A stretch of DNA of 64,000 bases from Lewinellaceae bacterium (GTDB lineage: Bacteria; Bacteroidota; Bacteroidia; Chitinophagales; Saprospiraceae): assembly GCA_020636225.1 (NCBI GenBank), contig JACJYI010000006.1, forward strand, positions 16,001 to 80,000, written 5' to 3'. Made by a program: the position numbers and the translations under genes. Shown piece after piece: positions 9,160 to 18,164 of the stretch (positions are counted from its first letter, which is position 1; the number at the start of each line of letters is the position of its first letter). The notes below the pieces were generated by a model. It saw only the letters and a program-made list of their open reading frames with translations, ran no database searches and was not told the DNA's origin.

Positions 9160-10281
9160 TCAGGAGAATTTTCGGCATGCCTGGTAGAGGTCGTCCCATT
9201 CCTTTCTTCCCTTGATCACCGTGTCCAGGTATTCCTTCCAGATCTCGGTATCCGTGGAAGGATCCTTGATGACCGCCTGGTGGATCCCCGGTGCGAGGTC
9301 GTCGGCCGTGAGGGTTCCCGAACCAAAGTATCTGGACATGGCCAGGCCCTGGTTGACAACGGATATGGCTTCCGCTGCGCTGAGGGTGCTGCTGGGAATG
9401 CGCAGTTTTTCTTTCTGGTCTTCTGTCCGGCCCTGCCGGAGCTCCCGAAACAGGATCACCAGTCGTTCGATCTCGTGAATGGGGAGAGGGATCTCTTCCT
9501 TCATCGTTTTCAGGAAATCTGCGCGAACGCGGTCCTGCACGATCCGCACTTCTTCCTTCAGGGTGGCTGGCATGGGCATGACGACGGTGTTGAACCGACG
9601 GCGCAGGGCGGAACTGAGGTCATTGATTCCCCGGTCGCGATCATTGGCCGTGGCGATCAGGTTGAACCCGGGCAGGGCCTGAACCCGGGTATTCAGCTCG
9701 GGGACCGGGAGGATCTTTTCGGAAAGGATGGTGATCAGGCTGTCCTGGACATCGGATGGGATCCGGGTCAGCTCTTCGATCCGGACAATGGCCCCGTCTT
9801 CCATGGCGCGATACACCGGGCTGGGTACCAAAGCCTCCTGGACCGGACCATCCTGGAGCAACCGGGCGTAGTTCCAGGAATAGCGCAGGGCCTCTTCGGC
9901 CAATCCGGATGTTCCCTGGATCAGGCGGGTGGAATTGCCGGAAATGGCAGCGGCGAGGTGTTCGGCCACCCAGGTCTTCGCGGTGCCGGGCACACCGATC
10001 AGCAAGAGGGCGCGGTCGGTCAGGAGGGTAGCGATGGCCGCCTCAATGATCCTGGGCTGGCCGATATACTTCGGGGTGATGATCGTGCCATCGGGTAATG
10101 TCCCACCCATCAGATAGGTCCTGACCGCCTGGGGAGACATGCGCCATTGGGGAGGACGGTGTCGGTCATCCTGGGCTACCAGCGCCGTTAATTCTTGTTG
10201 ATACAACTCTTCAGCAGGTGGGCGCAGCACCTGGTGAATATCCGCCAGATCTGGGGGTTTGGTATTCGTTCGTTTGGCCAT
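9160..10281 (-). CDS. MoxR/YehL-type AAA+ ATPase
   Basis: A 373-residue ATPase. Walker A is GVPGTAKT (96-103). Walker B reads IVRIEE (165-170), with Glu where the usual Asp stands but the catalytic Glu kept. Sensor 1 Asn213 is in IATANDRDRGI and the arginine finger region is RRRF (227-230). The ~60-residue N-terminal extension and the lack of other domains fit MoxR chaperone-like ATPases, which remodel partners, typically VWA proteins. It begins the two-gene unit with the DUF5682 protein, its most likely partner. The substrate is unknown. Confidence 0.85.
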   Translation of the reverse strand: MAKRTNTKPPDLADIHQVLRPPAEELYQQELTALVAQDDRHRPPQWRMSPQAVRTYLMGGTLPDGTIITPKYIGQPRIIEAAIATLLTDRALLLIGVPGTAKTWVAEHLAAAISGNSTRLIQGTSGLAEEALRYSWNYARLLQDGPVQEALVPSPVYRAMEDGAIVRIEELTRIPSDVQDSLITILSEKILPVPELNTRVQALPGFNLIATANDRDRGINDLSSALRRRFNTVVMPMPATLKEEVRIVQDRVRADFLKTMKEEIPLPIHEIERLVILFRELRQGRTEDQKEKLRIPSSTLSAAEAISVVNQGLAMSRYFGSGTLTADDLAPGIHQAVIKDPSTDTEIWKEYLDTVIKGRKEWDDLYQACRKFS

Positions 10282-10414
10282 GGGGCCAAATTACGTCAAG
10301 GGAATGAGGACTGGGAGTGGAGGGCGATCAAAGGTCAATCTTCGCCCGGGTTGGAACGTTATACCGGCCAGAGTGTTATATAGATAGACCAGAAGCCGAC
10401 ACCAAAGATCGATG

Positions 10415-10448
10415 ACCCGCTCCGAGTTTTTCGGATGCGGGTTTTTTT
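10415..10448 (+). terminator. Orphan rho-independent terminator upstream of the adhesin gene
   Basis: ACCCGC (10415-10420) plus TCCGA pairs with TCGGA and GCGGGT (ending 10442), with one bulged base, and is followed on the plus strand by a run of seven T. No plus-strand gene lies upstream: the nearest coding sequence is the ATPase on the minus strand, starting at 10281. It may therefore end a short transcript (small RNA or leader) of up to ~130 nt, or act as an attenuator for the adhesin downstream. Confidence 0.7.
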
Positions 10449-10483
10449 GTCAACACCCTGGTGTCGTCAACCATTCCCGTTTT

Positions 10484-10523
10484 TTCAGGTTAAGGAATAG
10501 TCTGGAAACCACCCTAACCTGAA
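10484..10523 (+). promoter_or_regulatory. Inverted repeat immediately before the adhesin start codon
   Basis: TTCAGGTTA (10484-10492) is an exact inverted copy of TAACCTGAA (10515-10523), with a 22-nt spacer, ending 4 nt before the ATG at 10528. In RNA it would place the translation-initiation region next to a stem; in DNA it could be an operator. Which of these applies is inference. Confidence 0.45.
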
Positions 10524-10527
10524 CATC

Positions 10528-13500
10528 ATGACGTTCTCCAACGCCGGGTTCATGAGATGTCAACTCCCGGGAACGAGGAGTTTGCTCCTTTTTTTGTTCG
10601 TTATTCTCTGCTGTCACTGGACATCCTTGAACGGACAAACCTATTATGCAGGTGGGGCAGATGGGCTATGGGAGATCACCATTGTCAATGGCAGTTGTTC
10701 GGCCGATTTTATCGGACCATTTACCGATGTGGCCACGGGAAACAACGTGTTTGCAGGGGATATTGCCATTTGCCCGAACGGGCAGTTGTATATCACGGAC
10801 AACAGCAACCTGTGGGAGGTGGACCCTTCCACGGGTGACGTGACGCTGGCCGTTTTCTCGCCAACTTATTTGGGTATCGTAGCCCTGGGCTGTGCAGGGG
10901 GAGACATTCTTTATGGCGCAGCCTTCAATCTGGGGAGCGGGCCCATGCTGTATCAATTCGATGTCAATGCCGGGACCGTCACGTCAGTGGGTGTTCTTCC
11001 GTTCAACCCTTCCGGGGATCTGCACCTGTACGGAGGTACCTGGTACCTGACGGCGAATGAAGGCCTGATCCAGCTGGATGTGGCCAATCCGGGAGCCAGT
11101 ACCCTGCTCTTTGGAGGAGCTTCCTTCGTGGGGATGACGGCATATGCCGATGATTGCAATACCCTGCTCGGTGGAGACGGAAACAACCTGTTCACCATTG
11201 ACCTGGATGAAGAATCGGTGTCTGCCTTGTGTGTTGTACCGGGTGTCCAGATCGGGGGACTGACCACTCTGGCCGAATTTGACCCCATTGGCGGATGCGA
11301 GATCAGCCTGGACCTGGATGGCGATGACAGCTCGGGAGCCACAGGAGCAGACTACGACAGCGAACCCTATTCCTGTCTGACCGAGGATGGGTTGGCGGTC
11401 GCGGATGAGGACCTGGACCTGGAAACGGGAGGTTCGGACATTGACTTCATGACCATCGACCTGGTGGGGGGCAATGCTAACGGGCCAGATGAATACCTGG
11501 AACTGCTGGCTGCCAACAATATCACCATCAGCGGATCCGGAGCAGACCAACTGACCCTGACCAATGCCGGCGGGGCGACGGTGGCTGATTTTCGCAATGC
11601 CGTCCTGGCCATCCGGTACCGGAATGATGGTGATCCCCTGATCGGAGGTGACCGGACCATCGAGGTACAGTTCACGCTGGTGAATGGAGATGAATCGAAT
11701 ATTGGAGTACCCACCATACCGGTGGACATCTATCCGGACCTGGTCGTCGACCTGGGTGAGGCCATCACCATATGCCAGGGGGATGTGACCCTGCTGGAAG
11801 CCGGAATACCGGATGCGGAATATCTGTGGTCGACCAATGAGACGACCGAACAGATCGCGGTGGCCAACCCCGGGCAGTATGCGGTAACCGTGACGGATGA
11901 CCTGAGCTGCCCTGCATCGGATACGGTCGAGGTGTTCGTCCTGCCCAATATCGAGCTGACCCTGGTCGGGGATACGATCTGTCAGGGAGTGGAAGCGGTG
12001 ATCAGCTTCAGTACCGATGCCGGCGGAGCCGTCGACCTGATCATCGAGGCAACGCCTGGTGGCCAGACGCTGGTGTGGACGGGAGTGAATAGCGGGTATA
12101 GCGAAACTGTACTGTTTGATGCATCCCAAACCATCGAGATCACCAGCTATGGCCTGACCTCGGGTGAAGATGCCTGCTGGCCTGTTCTGGAGTTGACAGC
12201 CGACGTGTTGGTCAACCCTCTGGACACGACCTTTCAGGTGGTTCGCTTGTGTGATGGAGAAAGCTATGAAGCCGGAGGAGGCTTGCAGACCGAAAGTGGG
12301 ACCTATGAAGATCTGCTGATCAACCTGGCTGGTTGCGACAGCCTGGTGATCACTGACCTGGCCTTCTGGCCCTTGGATACGACCATCCTCCAAACCACCT
12401 CCTGCGATTCCAATCAGGTCGGCCAGGATGAGGTCCTGTTCACCAATGAGAACGGATGTGACAGTCTGGTCATCATCATCACCAGTTACAGTGCAAGTGA
12501 CACCACACTGATCACTGCGACCACCTGCGACCCTGCGGAAGAAGGTGAGACAACCGAATTCTTCACCAATCAGCTGGGCTGTGATAGTGTGGTCATCACC
12601 ACCATCCTTCTGCATTCTTCCGATACCACTTTGATCGAGCAGACGAGCTGCGATCCTACCCAGGCGGGTATGACGACAACTCTGCTCACCAACCAGCAGG
12701 GCTGCGACAGCCTGGTGATCACGACTACGGTCTTCCAGACTTCGGATACGACGGTGATCGAGCAGACGAGCTGCGATCCTACCCAGGCGGGCATGACGAC
12801 AACTCTGCTCACCAACCAGCAGGGCTGCGACAGCCTGGTGATCACGACTACGGTCTTCCAGACTTCGGATACGACGGTGATCGAGCAGACGAGCTGCGAT
12901 CCTACCCAGGCGGGCATGACGACAACTCTGCTCACCAACCAGCAGGGCTGCGACAGCCTGGTGATCACCACGACGATCTTCCAGACTTCCGATACGACGT
13001 TGATCGAGCAGACGAGCTGCGACCCTGCACAGGCCGATACGACGACTATACTGCTGACGAATCAGCAGGGTTGCGACAGCCTGGTGATCACCACGACGAT
13101 CTTCCAGGCTTCGGATACGACCTTGATCGAGCAGACCAGCTGCGATCCGGCCCAGGCCGGTACGACGACGGTACTTCTCGACAACCAGCAGGGCTGCGAC
13201 AGCCTGGTGATCACGACGACGATCTTCCAGGCTTCGGATACGACCTTGATCGAGCAGACCAGCTGCGATCCTGCCCAGGCCGGTACGACGACTATACTGC
13301 TGACCAATCAGCAGGGTTGCGACAGCCTGGTGATTACCACGGTGATTCTACTCCCCTCTTCCATCGACACATTGATCGTGTTGACCTGCCAGGAGCAGGA
13401 CACCGGGACCAATGTGATCAACCTGACCAATCAGGTCGGTTGCGATAGCGTGATCGTGCAGATCATCCAATGGACCGGAGCGGACAGTTGTGAACTGCTG

Positions 13501-14286
13501 GTGGATGTGTCACTGGACCAACCCGTGTGTGCCGGCGAATTGGGCACCATCCGGTTGTCCCCGGCGACGGGCACCTTTCCCATCGAGGTGGGCTGGGGGT
13601 TGTTGAACGGGAACCGTCAGGTCACTGCCTGGACTTCATCCGATCCGGAACTGGTGCTGGGAGGGTTGGCTCCGGGCCTTTACGTCCTGGTTGCGACGGA
13701 TGCCAATGGCCAACTCTGGCAGGACACCGTGACCATCTTGCCGGGGCAGGAGTTCTCGATCGACCTGGGTCCTGACCTGCAGGTGGAGTTGGGCACGACC
13801 GTGGATCTGAGTGTCCAGATCAATCCACCGACATCATTAATAGAGAGTATCCTCTGGGAACCGAACCTGTGTGCCTTCTGCCTGGACCCATCATTGGTGA
13901 TCGATCAGGAGATCACCGTGCAGGTGACGGCGACTACGGATGCAGGATGTGAGGATGAGGACCAGATCACTATCCGGGTAAATGAACCGACCCGGCCGCG
14001 GGTGTTCATCCCCAGTGTATTCAGTCCGAACAACGACGGGATCAATGACCTGTTCGCCCCGCAGGGAGATGCCTCCATCCGGGTGGATGAGTTGGCGATC
14101 TACGGGCGATGGGGCGAACTGATCTTCCAGACGGGGCAGTTCCAGCTGGGCGATCCCGACCAGGGCTGGGATGGCCGCATGCGCGACGATCCGGCCCATG
14201 TGGATGCATACGTGTATGTAGCGTTGCTGCGATGGCCGGATGGCACCACACGAATCTATAAAGGGGATGTCCAGCTCGTAAGATGA
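10528..14286 (+). CDS. Large repeat-containing T9SS surface adhesin (copy 1)
   Basis: A 1252-residue secreted protein. A signal peptide (residues 1-36, core SLLLFLFVILCCHWTS; an ATG at 10552 is an alternative start) leads into a propeller-like N-terminal region (~37-250). A cadherin/VCBS-like module follows (ISLDLDGDDSSGATGADYDS, ~255-395), then Ig/PKD-like segments. Next come eight tandem 41-42-residue repeats (615-944), each with a CD...GCDSLVITT core, and one degenerate unit. The type B T9SS sorting domain is at the C-terminus: VFIPSVFSPNNDGINDLF through WDGRMRD to GDVQLVR. The protein should cross the outer membrane by T9SS and be displayed or released. Conserved Cys pairs in every repeat suggest disulphide-stabilised units. 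A paralogue starts at its stop codon. Confidence 0.85.
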   Translation: MTFSNAGFMRCQLPGTRSLLLFLFVILCCHWTSLNGQTYYAGGADGLWEITIVNGSCSADFIGPFTDVATGNNVFAGDIAICPNGQLYITDNSNLWEVDPSTGDVTLAVFSPTYLGIVALGCAGGDILYGAAFNLGSGPMLYQFDVNAGTVTSVGVLPFNPSGDLHLYGGTWYLTANEGLIQLDVANPGASTLLFGGASFVGMTAYADDCNTLLGGDGNNLFTIDLDEESVSALCVVPGVQIGGLTTLAEFDPIGGCEISLDLDGDDSSGATGADYDSEPYSCLTEDGLAVADEDLDLETGGSDIDFMTIDLVGGNANGPDEYLELLAANNITISGSGADQLTLTNAGGATVADFRNAVLAIRYRNDGDPLIGGDRTIEVQFTLVNGDESNIGVPTIPVDIYPDLVVDLGEAITICQGDVTLLEAGIPDAEYLWSTNETTEQIAVANPGQYAVTVTDDLSCPASDTVEVFVLPNIELTLVGDTICQGVEAVISFSTDAGGAVDLIIEATPGGQTLVWTGVNSGYSETVLFDASQTIEITSYGLTSGEDACWPVLELTADVLVNPLDTTFQVVRLCDGESYEAGGGLQTESGTYEDLLINLAGCDSLVITDLAFWPLDTTILQTTSCDSNQVGQDEVLFTNENGCDSLVIIITSYSASDTTLITATTCDPAEEGETTEFFTNQLGCDSVVITTILLHSSDTTLIEQTSCDPTQAGMTTTLLTNQQGCDSLVITTTVFQTSDTTVIEQTSCDPTQAGMTTTLLTNQQGCDSLVITTTVFQTSDTTVIEQTSCDPTQAGMTTTLLTNQQGCDSLVITTTIFQTSDTTLIEQTSCDPAQADTTTILLTNQQGCDSLVITTTIFQASDTTLIEQTSCDPAQAGTTTVLLDNQQGCDSLVITTTIFQASDTTLIEQTSCDPAQAGTTTILLTNQQGCDSLVITTVILLPSSIDTLIVLTCQEQDTGTNVINLTNQVGCDSVIVQIIQWTGADSCELLVDVSLDQPVCAGELGTIRLSPATGTFPIEVGWGLLNGNRQVTAWTSSDPELVLGGLAPGLYVLVATDANGQLWQDTVTILPGQEFSIDLGPDLQVELGTTVDLSVQINPPTSLIESILWEPNLCAFCLDPSLVIDQEITVQVTATTDAGCEDEDQITIRVNEPTRPRVFIPSVFSPNNDGINDLFAPQGDASIRVDELAIYGRWGELIFQTGQFQLGDPDQGWDGRMRDDPAHVDAYVYVALLRWPDGTTRIYKGDVQLVR
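12370..13359 (+). repeat. Eight tandem 123-126-bp coding repeats in adhesin copy 1
   Basis: Units begin at P/S-x-DTT and are 41 or 42 codons long. Units 3-5 are nearly identical at the DNA level (123-bp period, for example between 12741 and 12864), while units 1-2 are diverged. This is the pattern expected from recent unequal crossing-over in the middle of the array. The equivalent array in copy 2 (16488-17108) has five units. Confidence 0.9.
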
Positions 14287-15893
14287 TGAGGCCTGTATCA
14301 CACAAGAGGATGGGAGTTTCTCCTACGTATGAAACGAATGCCCGGCGTGGTGTACGATCCCTGTTTCCATTCTGGATTGTATCGATATGCTTGTTGACCA
14401 GCTCGGTATCCAGTGCTCAGCCATATACCTACTATGCCACATCAATCCTGGAACTATGGACCATTTCTATTGATGAAGATGGGAATTGCAGTTCCACATT
14501 GGTAGGGCCTCTTCTCTATCCGAATGGAAGCCAGTTTTATTCCTCAGATCTGGCCATTTGCCCTGATGGTGTCCTGTACACGACAGATGATGGAAGTTTT
14601 TTTGAAGTAAATCCCGCTACTGCTCAATGTATCCTGGTGGCTTTCTCTCCTGTCAGTCTGGGTATTGTTGGCATGGTCTGTCCCAACCCCACGACGATCT
14701 ATGCAGTTGCTGCCGGCGGACTAGGGGGAAATCTCTATGAGGTGGACATTCCTGGTGGCACGATCACTGATCTGGGATCAACTGGTTTTAGTTGTCAGGG
14801 AGGGATCACCGAGTTCAATGGGGAGTATTACATGACGGCAGATGAGGGCCTGGTCAGACTGGATCTTTCCAATCCGGGCAATAGTGAGGTCGTAGCATCC
14901 TTTAATATGACTCATTTGGGGTTGAGTATCTTACTCGGGAAGTGCAATACACTCCTGGGTGGAGGCCCAAATGGCGTCTTGACCGAGATCAATGTCATCA
15001 CTGGCGAGGAGGAAGTATTGTGTTCTATCCCTGCCGCTACCATTGGTGGATTAACCTCCCCTGATGAGTTCATTCCTTCGCCTTCTTGCGAGATCAGCCT
15101 GGACCTGGATGGCGATGACAGTTCGGGAGCCACAGGAGCGGACTACGACAGCGAACCCTATTCCTGTCTGACCGAGGATGGGCTGGCAGTCGCGGATGAG
15201 GACCTGGACCTGGAAACGGGAGGTACGGACATTGACTTCATGACCATCGACCTGGTGGGGGGCAATGCCAACGGGCCAGATGAATACCTGGAACTACTGG
15301 CTGCCAACAATATCACCATCAGCGGATCCGGTACGGACCAACTGACCCTGACCAATGCCGGCGGGGCGACGGTGGCTGATTTTCGCAATGCCGTCCTGGC
15401 CATCCGGTACAAGAATGATGGCGATCCCCTGATCGGAGGTGACCGGACCATCGAGGTACAGTTCACGCTGGTGAATGGAGATGAATCGAATATTGGAGTA
15501 GCCACCATACCGGTGGACATCTATCCGGACCTGGTCGTCGACCTGGGTGAGGCCATCACCATATGCCAGGGGGATGTGACCCTGCTGGAAGCCGGAATAC
15601 CGGATGCGGAATATCTGTGGTCGACCAATGAGACGACCGAACAGATCGCGGTGGCCAACCCCGGGCAGTATGCGGTAACCGTGACGGATGACCTGAGCTG
15701 CCCTGCATCGGATACGGTCGAGGTGTTCGTCCTGCCCAATATCGAGCTGACCCTGGTCGGGGATACGATCTGTCAGGGAGAGGAAGCGGTGATCAGCTTC
15801 AATACAGATGCCGGCGGAGCCGTCGACCTGATCATCGAGGCAACGCCTGGTGCGCCGGTGGACGGAGGAATGCGAGAAGGCTGTACTGTTTGA
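14283..15893 (+). CDS. T9SS surface adhesin copy 2, N-terminal part (frame broken)
   Basis: A 536-residue open frame starting at ATG 14283, overlapping the stop of copy 1; ATG 14310 is an alternative that shortens the n-region before the signal peptide (FPFWIVSICLLTSSVSSAQ). Residues ~45-255 form the same propeller-like region as copy 1 but are clearly diverged. From about 15088 the DNA becomes nearly identical to copy 1 (cadherin-like and Ig-like modules). The frame is lost after about 15850 in a stretch full of small deletions, so the last ~15 residues are not native. The rest of the protein resumes at 16287. I read the two parts as one gene of roughly 1140 residues, interrupted by sequence error rather than evolution. 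Confidence 0.7.
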   Translation: MMRPVSHKRMGVSPTYETNARRGVRSLFPFWIVSICLLTSSVSSAQPYTYYATSILELWTISIDEDGNCSSTLVGPLLYPNGSQFYSSDLAICPDGVLYTTDDGSFFEVNPATAQCILVAFSPVSLGIVGMVCPNPTTIYAVAAGGLGGNLYEVDIPGGTITDLGSTGFSCQGGITEFNGEYYMTADEGLVRLDLSNPGNSEVVASFNMTHLGLSILLGKCNTLLGGGPNGVLTEINVITGEEEVLCSIPAATIGGLTSPDEFIPSPSCEISLDLDGDDSSGATGADYDSEPYSCLTEDGLAVADEDLDLETGGTDIDFMTIDLVGGNANGPDEYLELLAANNITISGSGTDQLTLTNAGGATVADFRNAVLAIRYKNDGDPLIGGDRTIEVQFTLVNGDESNIGVATIPVDIYPDLVVDLGEAITICQGDVTLLEAGIPDAEYLWSTNETTEQIAVANPGQYAVTVTDDLSCPASDTVEVFVLPNIELTLVGDTICQGEEAVISFNTDAGGAVDLIIEATPGAPVDGGMREGCTV

Positions 15894-16288
15894 TGCATCC
15901 CAAACATGAGATCAGGCTGACCTCGGGTGAAAGGATGCCTGTTCTGGGTTGACAACCGACGTTTGGTCAGCCCACTGGACGACTCGATTGATTGTGGATG
16001 GAAAGCTATGAAGCCGAGGGGCTTTACCGCGAAAGTGGACTAAAAGGGTTGTAATCGGCGGTTGCGACCTAACCTGGTGATCACTGACCTGGCCTTCTGG
16101 CCTGGATGACCATCCTTCAAACCACCTCCTGCGATCCCAGTCAGGTCGCGGATGAGATCCTGTTCACCAATGAGAACGGATGCGCAGTCTGGTCATCATC
16201 ATCACCAGCTACAGCGCAAGTGACGCACACGATCGCTGAGACGACCTGCGACCCCGGAAGAAGGTGAGACAACGAATTCTTCACCAAT
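15851..16288 (+). other. Error-like degraded duplicate of the following ~0.4 kb
   Basis: This stretch follows the same order as the clean sequence of the adhesin (compare 12050-12575 and 16290-16690) but has many 1-4-base deletions and few substitutions. Where copies 1 and 2 differ it carries the copy-2 bases (for example ATCCTTCAAACC and GATCCCAGTCAGG), and it ends TTCACCAAT before the sequence jumps back to GCATGCTGGCC. Indel-rich duplication of the adjoining segment is typical of an unpolished contig-end overlap. Confidence 0.75.
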
Positions 16289-18035
16289 GGCATGCTGGCC
16301 TGTTCTGGAGTTGACAGCCGACGTGTTGGTCAACCCACTGGACACGACCTTTCAGGTGGTTCGCTTGTGTGATGGAGAAAGCTATGAAGCCGGAGGGGGC
16401 TTGCAGACCGAAAGTGGGACCTATAAAGATCTGCTGATCAACTTGGCTGGTTGCGACAGCCTGGTGATCACTGACCTGGCCTTCTGGCCCTTGGATACGA
16501 CCATCCTTCAAACCACCTCCTGCGATCCCAGTCAGGTCGGCCAGGATGAGATCCTGTTCACCAATGAGAACGGATGTGACAGTCTGGTCATCATCATCAC
16601 CAGCTACAGCGCAAGTGACACCACACTGATCGCTGAGACGACCTGCGACCCTGCGGAAGAAGGTGAGACAACCGAATTCTTCACCAATCAGCTGGGCTGT
16701 GATAGTGTGGTCATCACCACCATTCTTCTGCTTTCTTCCGATACCACCTTGATCGAGCAGAGGAGCTGCGATCCTACCCAGGCAGGCATGACGACAACTC
16801 TGCTCACCAACCAGCAGGGTTGCGACAGCCTGGTGATCACCACGACGATCTTCCAGGCCTCGGATACGACGGTGATCGAGCAGACGAGCTGCGATCCTGC
16901 GCAAGCGGGCACGACGACGGTACTTCTCGACAACCAGCAGGGCTGCGACAGCCTGGTGATCACCTCGACGATCTTCCAGGCTTCGGATACGACCTTGATC
17001 GAGCAGACCAGCTGCGATCCTGCCCAGGCCGGTACGACGACTATACTGCTGACGAATCAGCAGGGTTGCGACAGCCTGGTGATCACGATGGTGACCCTTC
17101 TACCTTCGTCCGTCGACACATTGATCGTGTTGACCTGCCAGGAGCAGGACACCGGTACCACCGTGATCAATCTGACCAATCAGGCCGGTTGCGACAGTGT
17201 GATCGTGCAGATCATCCGATGGACCGGAGCAGACAGTTGTAAACTGCTGGTGGATGTGTCACTGGACCAACCTGTGTGTGCCGGCGAATTGGGCACCATC
17301 CGGTTGTCGCTGGAGACGGGCACCTTTCCCATCGAGGTCAGCTGGGGGTTGTTGAACGGGAGCAGCCAGGTCACTGCCTGGATGTCGTCCGATCCGGAAC
17401 TGGTGCTGGGAGGGTTGGCTCCGGGCCTTTACGTCCTGGTGGCAACAGATGCCAATGGCCAAACCTGGCAGGACACCGTGGCCATCTTGCCGGGGCAGGA
17501 GTTCTCGATCGACCTGGGTCCTGACCTGCAGGTGGCGATGGGCACGACCGTGGACCTGAGTGTCCAGGTCAATCCACCGACAACATTAATAGAGAGTATC
17601 CTCTGGGAACCGAACCTGTGTGCCTTCTGCCTGGACCCATCATTGGTGATCGATGAAGAGATCACCGTGCGGGTGATGGCGACTACGGATGCAGGATGTG
17701 AGGATGAGGACCAGATCACCATCCGGGTGAATGAACCGACCCGGCCGCGGGTGTTCATTCCCAGTGTGTTCAGTCCGAACAACGACGGGATCAATGACCT
17801 GTTCGCCCCGCAGGGAGATGCCTCCATCCGGGTGGATGAGTTGGCGATCTACGGGCGATGGGGCGAACTGATCTACCAGACGGGGCAGTTCCAGCTGGGC
17901 GATCCCGACCAGGGCTGGGATGGCCGCATGCGCGACGATCCGGCCCATGTGGATGTATACGTGTATGTAGCGTTGCTGCGATGGCCGGATGGCACCACAC
18001 GAATCTATAAAGGGGATGTCCAGCTCCTGCGTTAG
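16287..18035 (+). CDS. T9SS surface adhesin copy 2, C-terminal part
   Basis: A 582-residue frame. The ATG at 16287 is probably not a true start: the second codon onward (ACWPVLELTADV) matches the middle of copy 1, and there is no signal peptide. It carries five 41-42-residue CD...GCDSLVITT repeats (16488-17108) plus a degenerate unit. A SprB-like stretch follows (SLDQPVCAGELGTIRLS), then the type B T9SS sorting domain (VFIPSVFSPNNDGINDLF, WDGRMRD, GDVQLLR). The last ~940 bp are nearly identical to copy 1. It belongs with 14283-15893 as one gene split by the 15851-16288 stretch. Confidence 0.7.
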   Translation: MACWPVLELTADVLVNPLDTTFQVVRLCDGESYEAGGGLQTESGTYKDLLINLAGCDSLVITDLAFWPLDTTILQTTSCDPSQVGQDEILFTNENGCDSLVIIITSYSASDTTLIAETTCDPAEEGETTEFFTNQLGCDSVVITTILLLSSDTTLIEQRSCDPTQAGMTTTLLTNQQGCDSLVITTTIFQASDTTVIEQTSCDPAQAGTTTVLLDNQQGCDSLVITSTIFQASDTTLIEQTSCDPAQAGTTTILLTNQQGCDSLVITMVTLLPSSVDTLIVLTCQEQDTGTTVINLTNQAGCDSVIVQIIRWTGADSCKLLVDVSLDQPVCAGELGTIRLSLETGTFPIEVSWGLLNGSSQVTAWMSSDPELVLGGLAPGLYVLVATDANGQTWQDTVAILPGQEFSIDLGPDLQVAMGTTVDLSVQVNPPTTLIESILWEPNLCAFCLDPSLVIDEEITVRVMATTDAGCEDEDQITIRVNEPTRPRVFIPSVFSPNNDGINDLFAPQGDASIRVDELAIYGRWGELIYQTGQFQLGDPDQGWDGRMRDDPAHVDVYVYVALLRWPDGTTRIYKGDVQLLR

Positions 18036-18073
18036 GACTGGAGTCCAATCAGATGCTGAACTGGTTGCAGCCT

Positions 18074-18091
18074 ATTGATTCGAAAATCAAT
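18074..18091. terminator. Small hairpin between convergent surface-protein genes
   Basis: ATTGATT-CGAA-AATCAAT is a perfect 7-bp stem with a stable tetraloop, located between the ends of adhesin copy 2 (plus) and the PKD protein (minus). It has no U-tract on either strand, so it is a weak terminator candidate at best. Confidence 0.25.
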
Positions 18092-18164
18092 GATGGCCTA
18101 TTCCTGGCCGTCTGGTCTGATGACTGACCAGGGTATCGGAATATATCCGGCAGACTCAATCGGG

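Noticed and set aside
10984..12615. A 543-codon open frame on the minus strand opposite the adhesin
   Set aside because: It lies entirely within the plus-strand adhesin, which has signal peptide, repeats and sorting domain. The minus frame is open because of the adhesin's codon bias and gives a low-complexity, Gln/Asp/Arg-rich sequence.
12370..13359. Possible CRISPR or non-coding tandem repeat in the adhesin
   Set aside because: The 123-126-bp periodicity is in frame, translates to a conserved Cys-containing module and continues the surrounding protein.
16287..18035. An independent gene starting at 16287
   Set aside because: It has no signal peptide despite a T9SS sorting domain, and its first residues match the interior of copy 1. 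It is the C-terminal part of a split gene.
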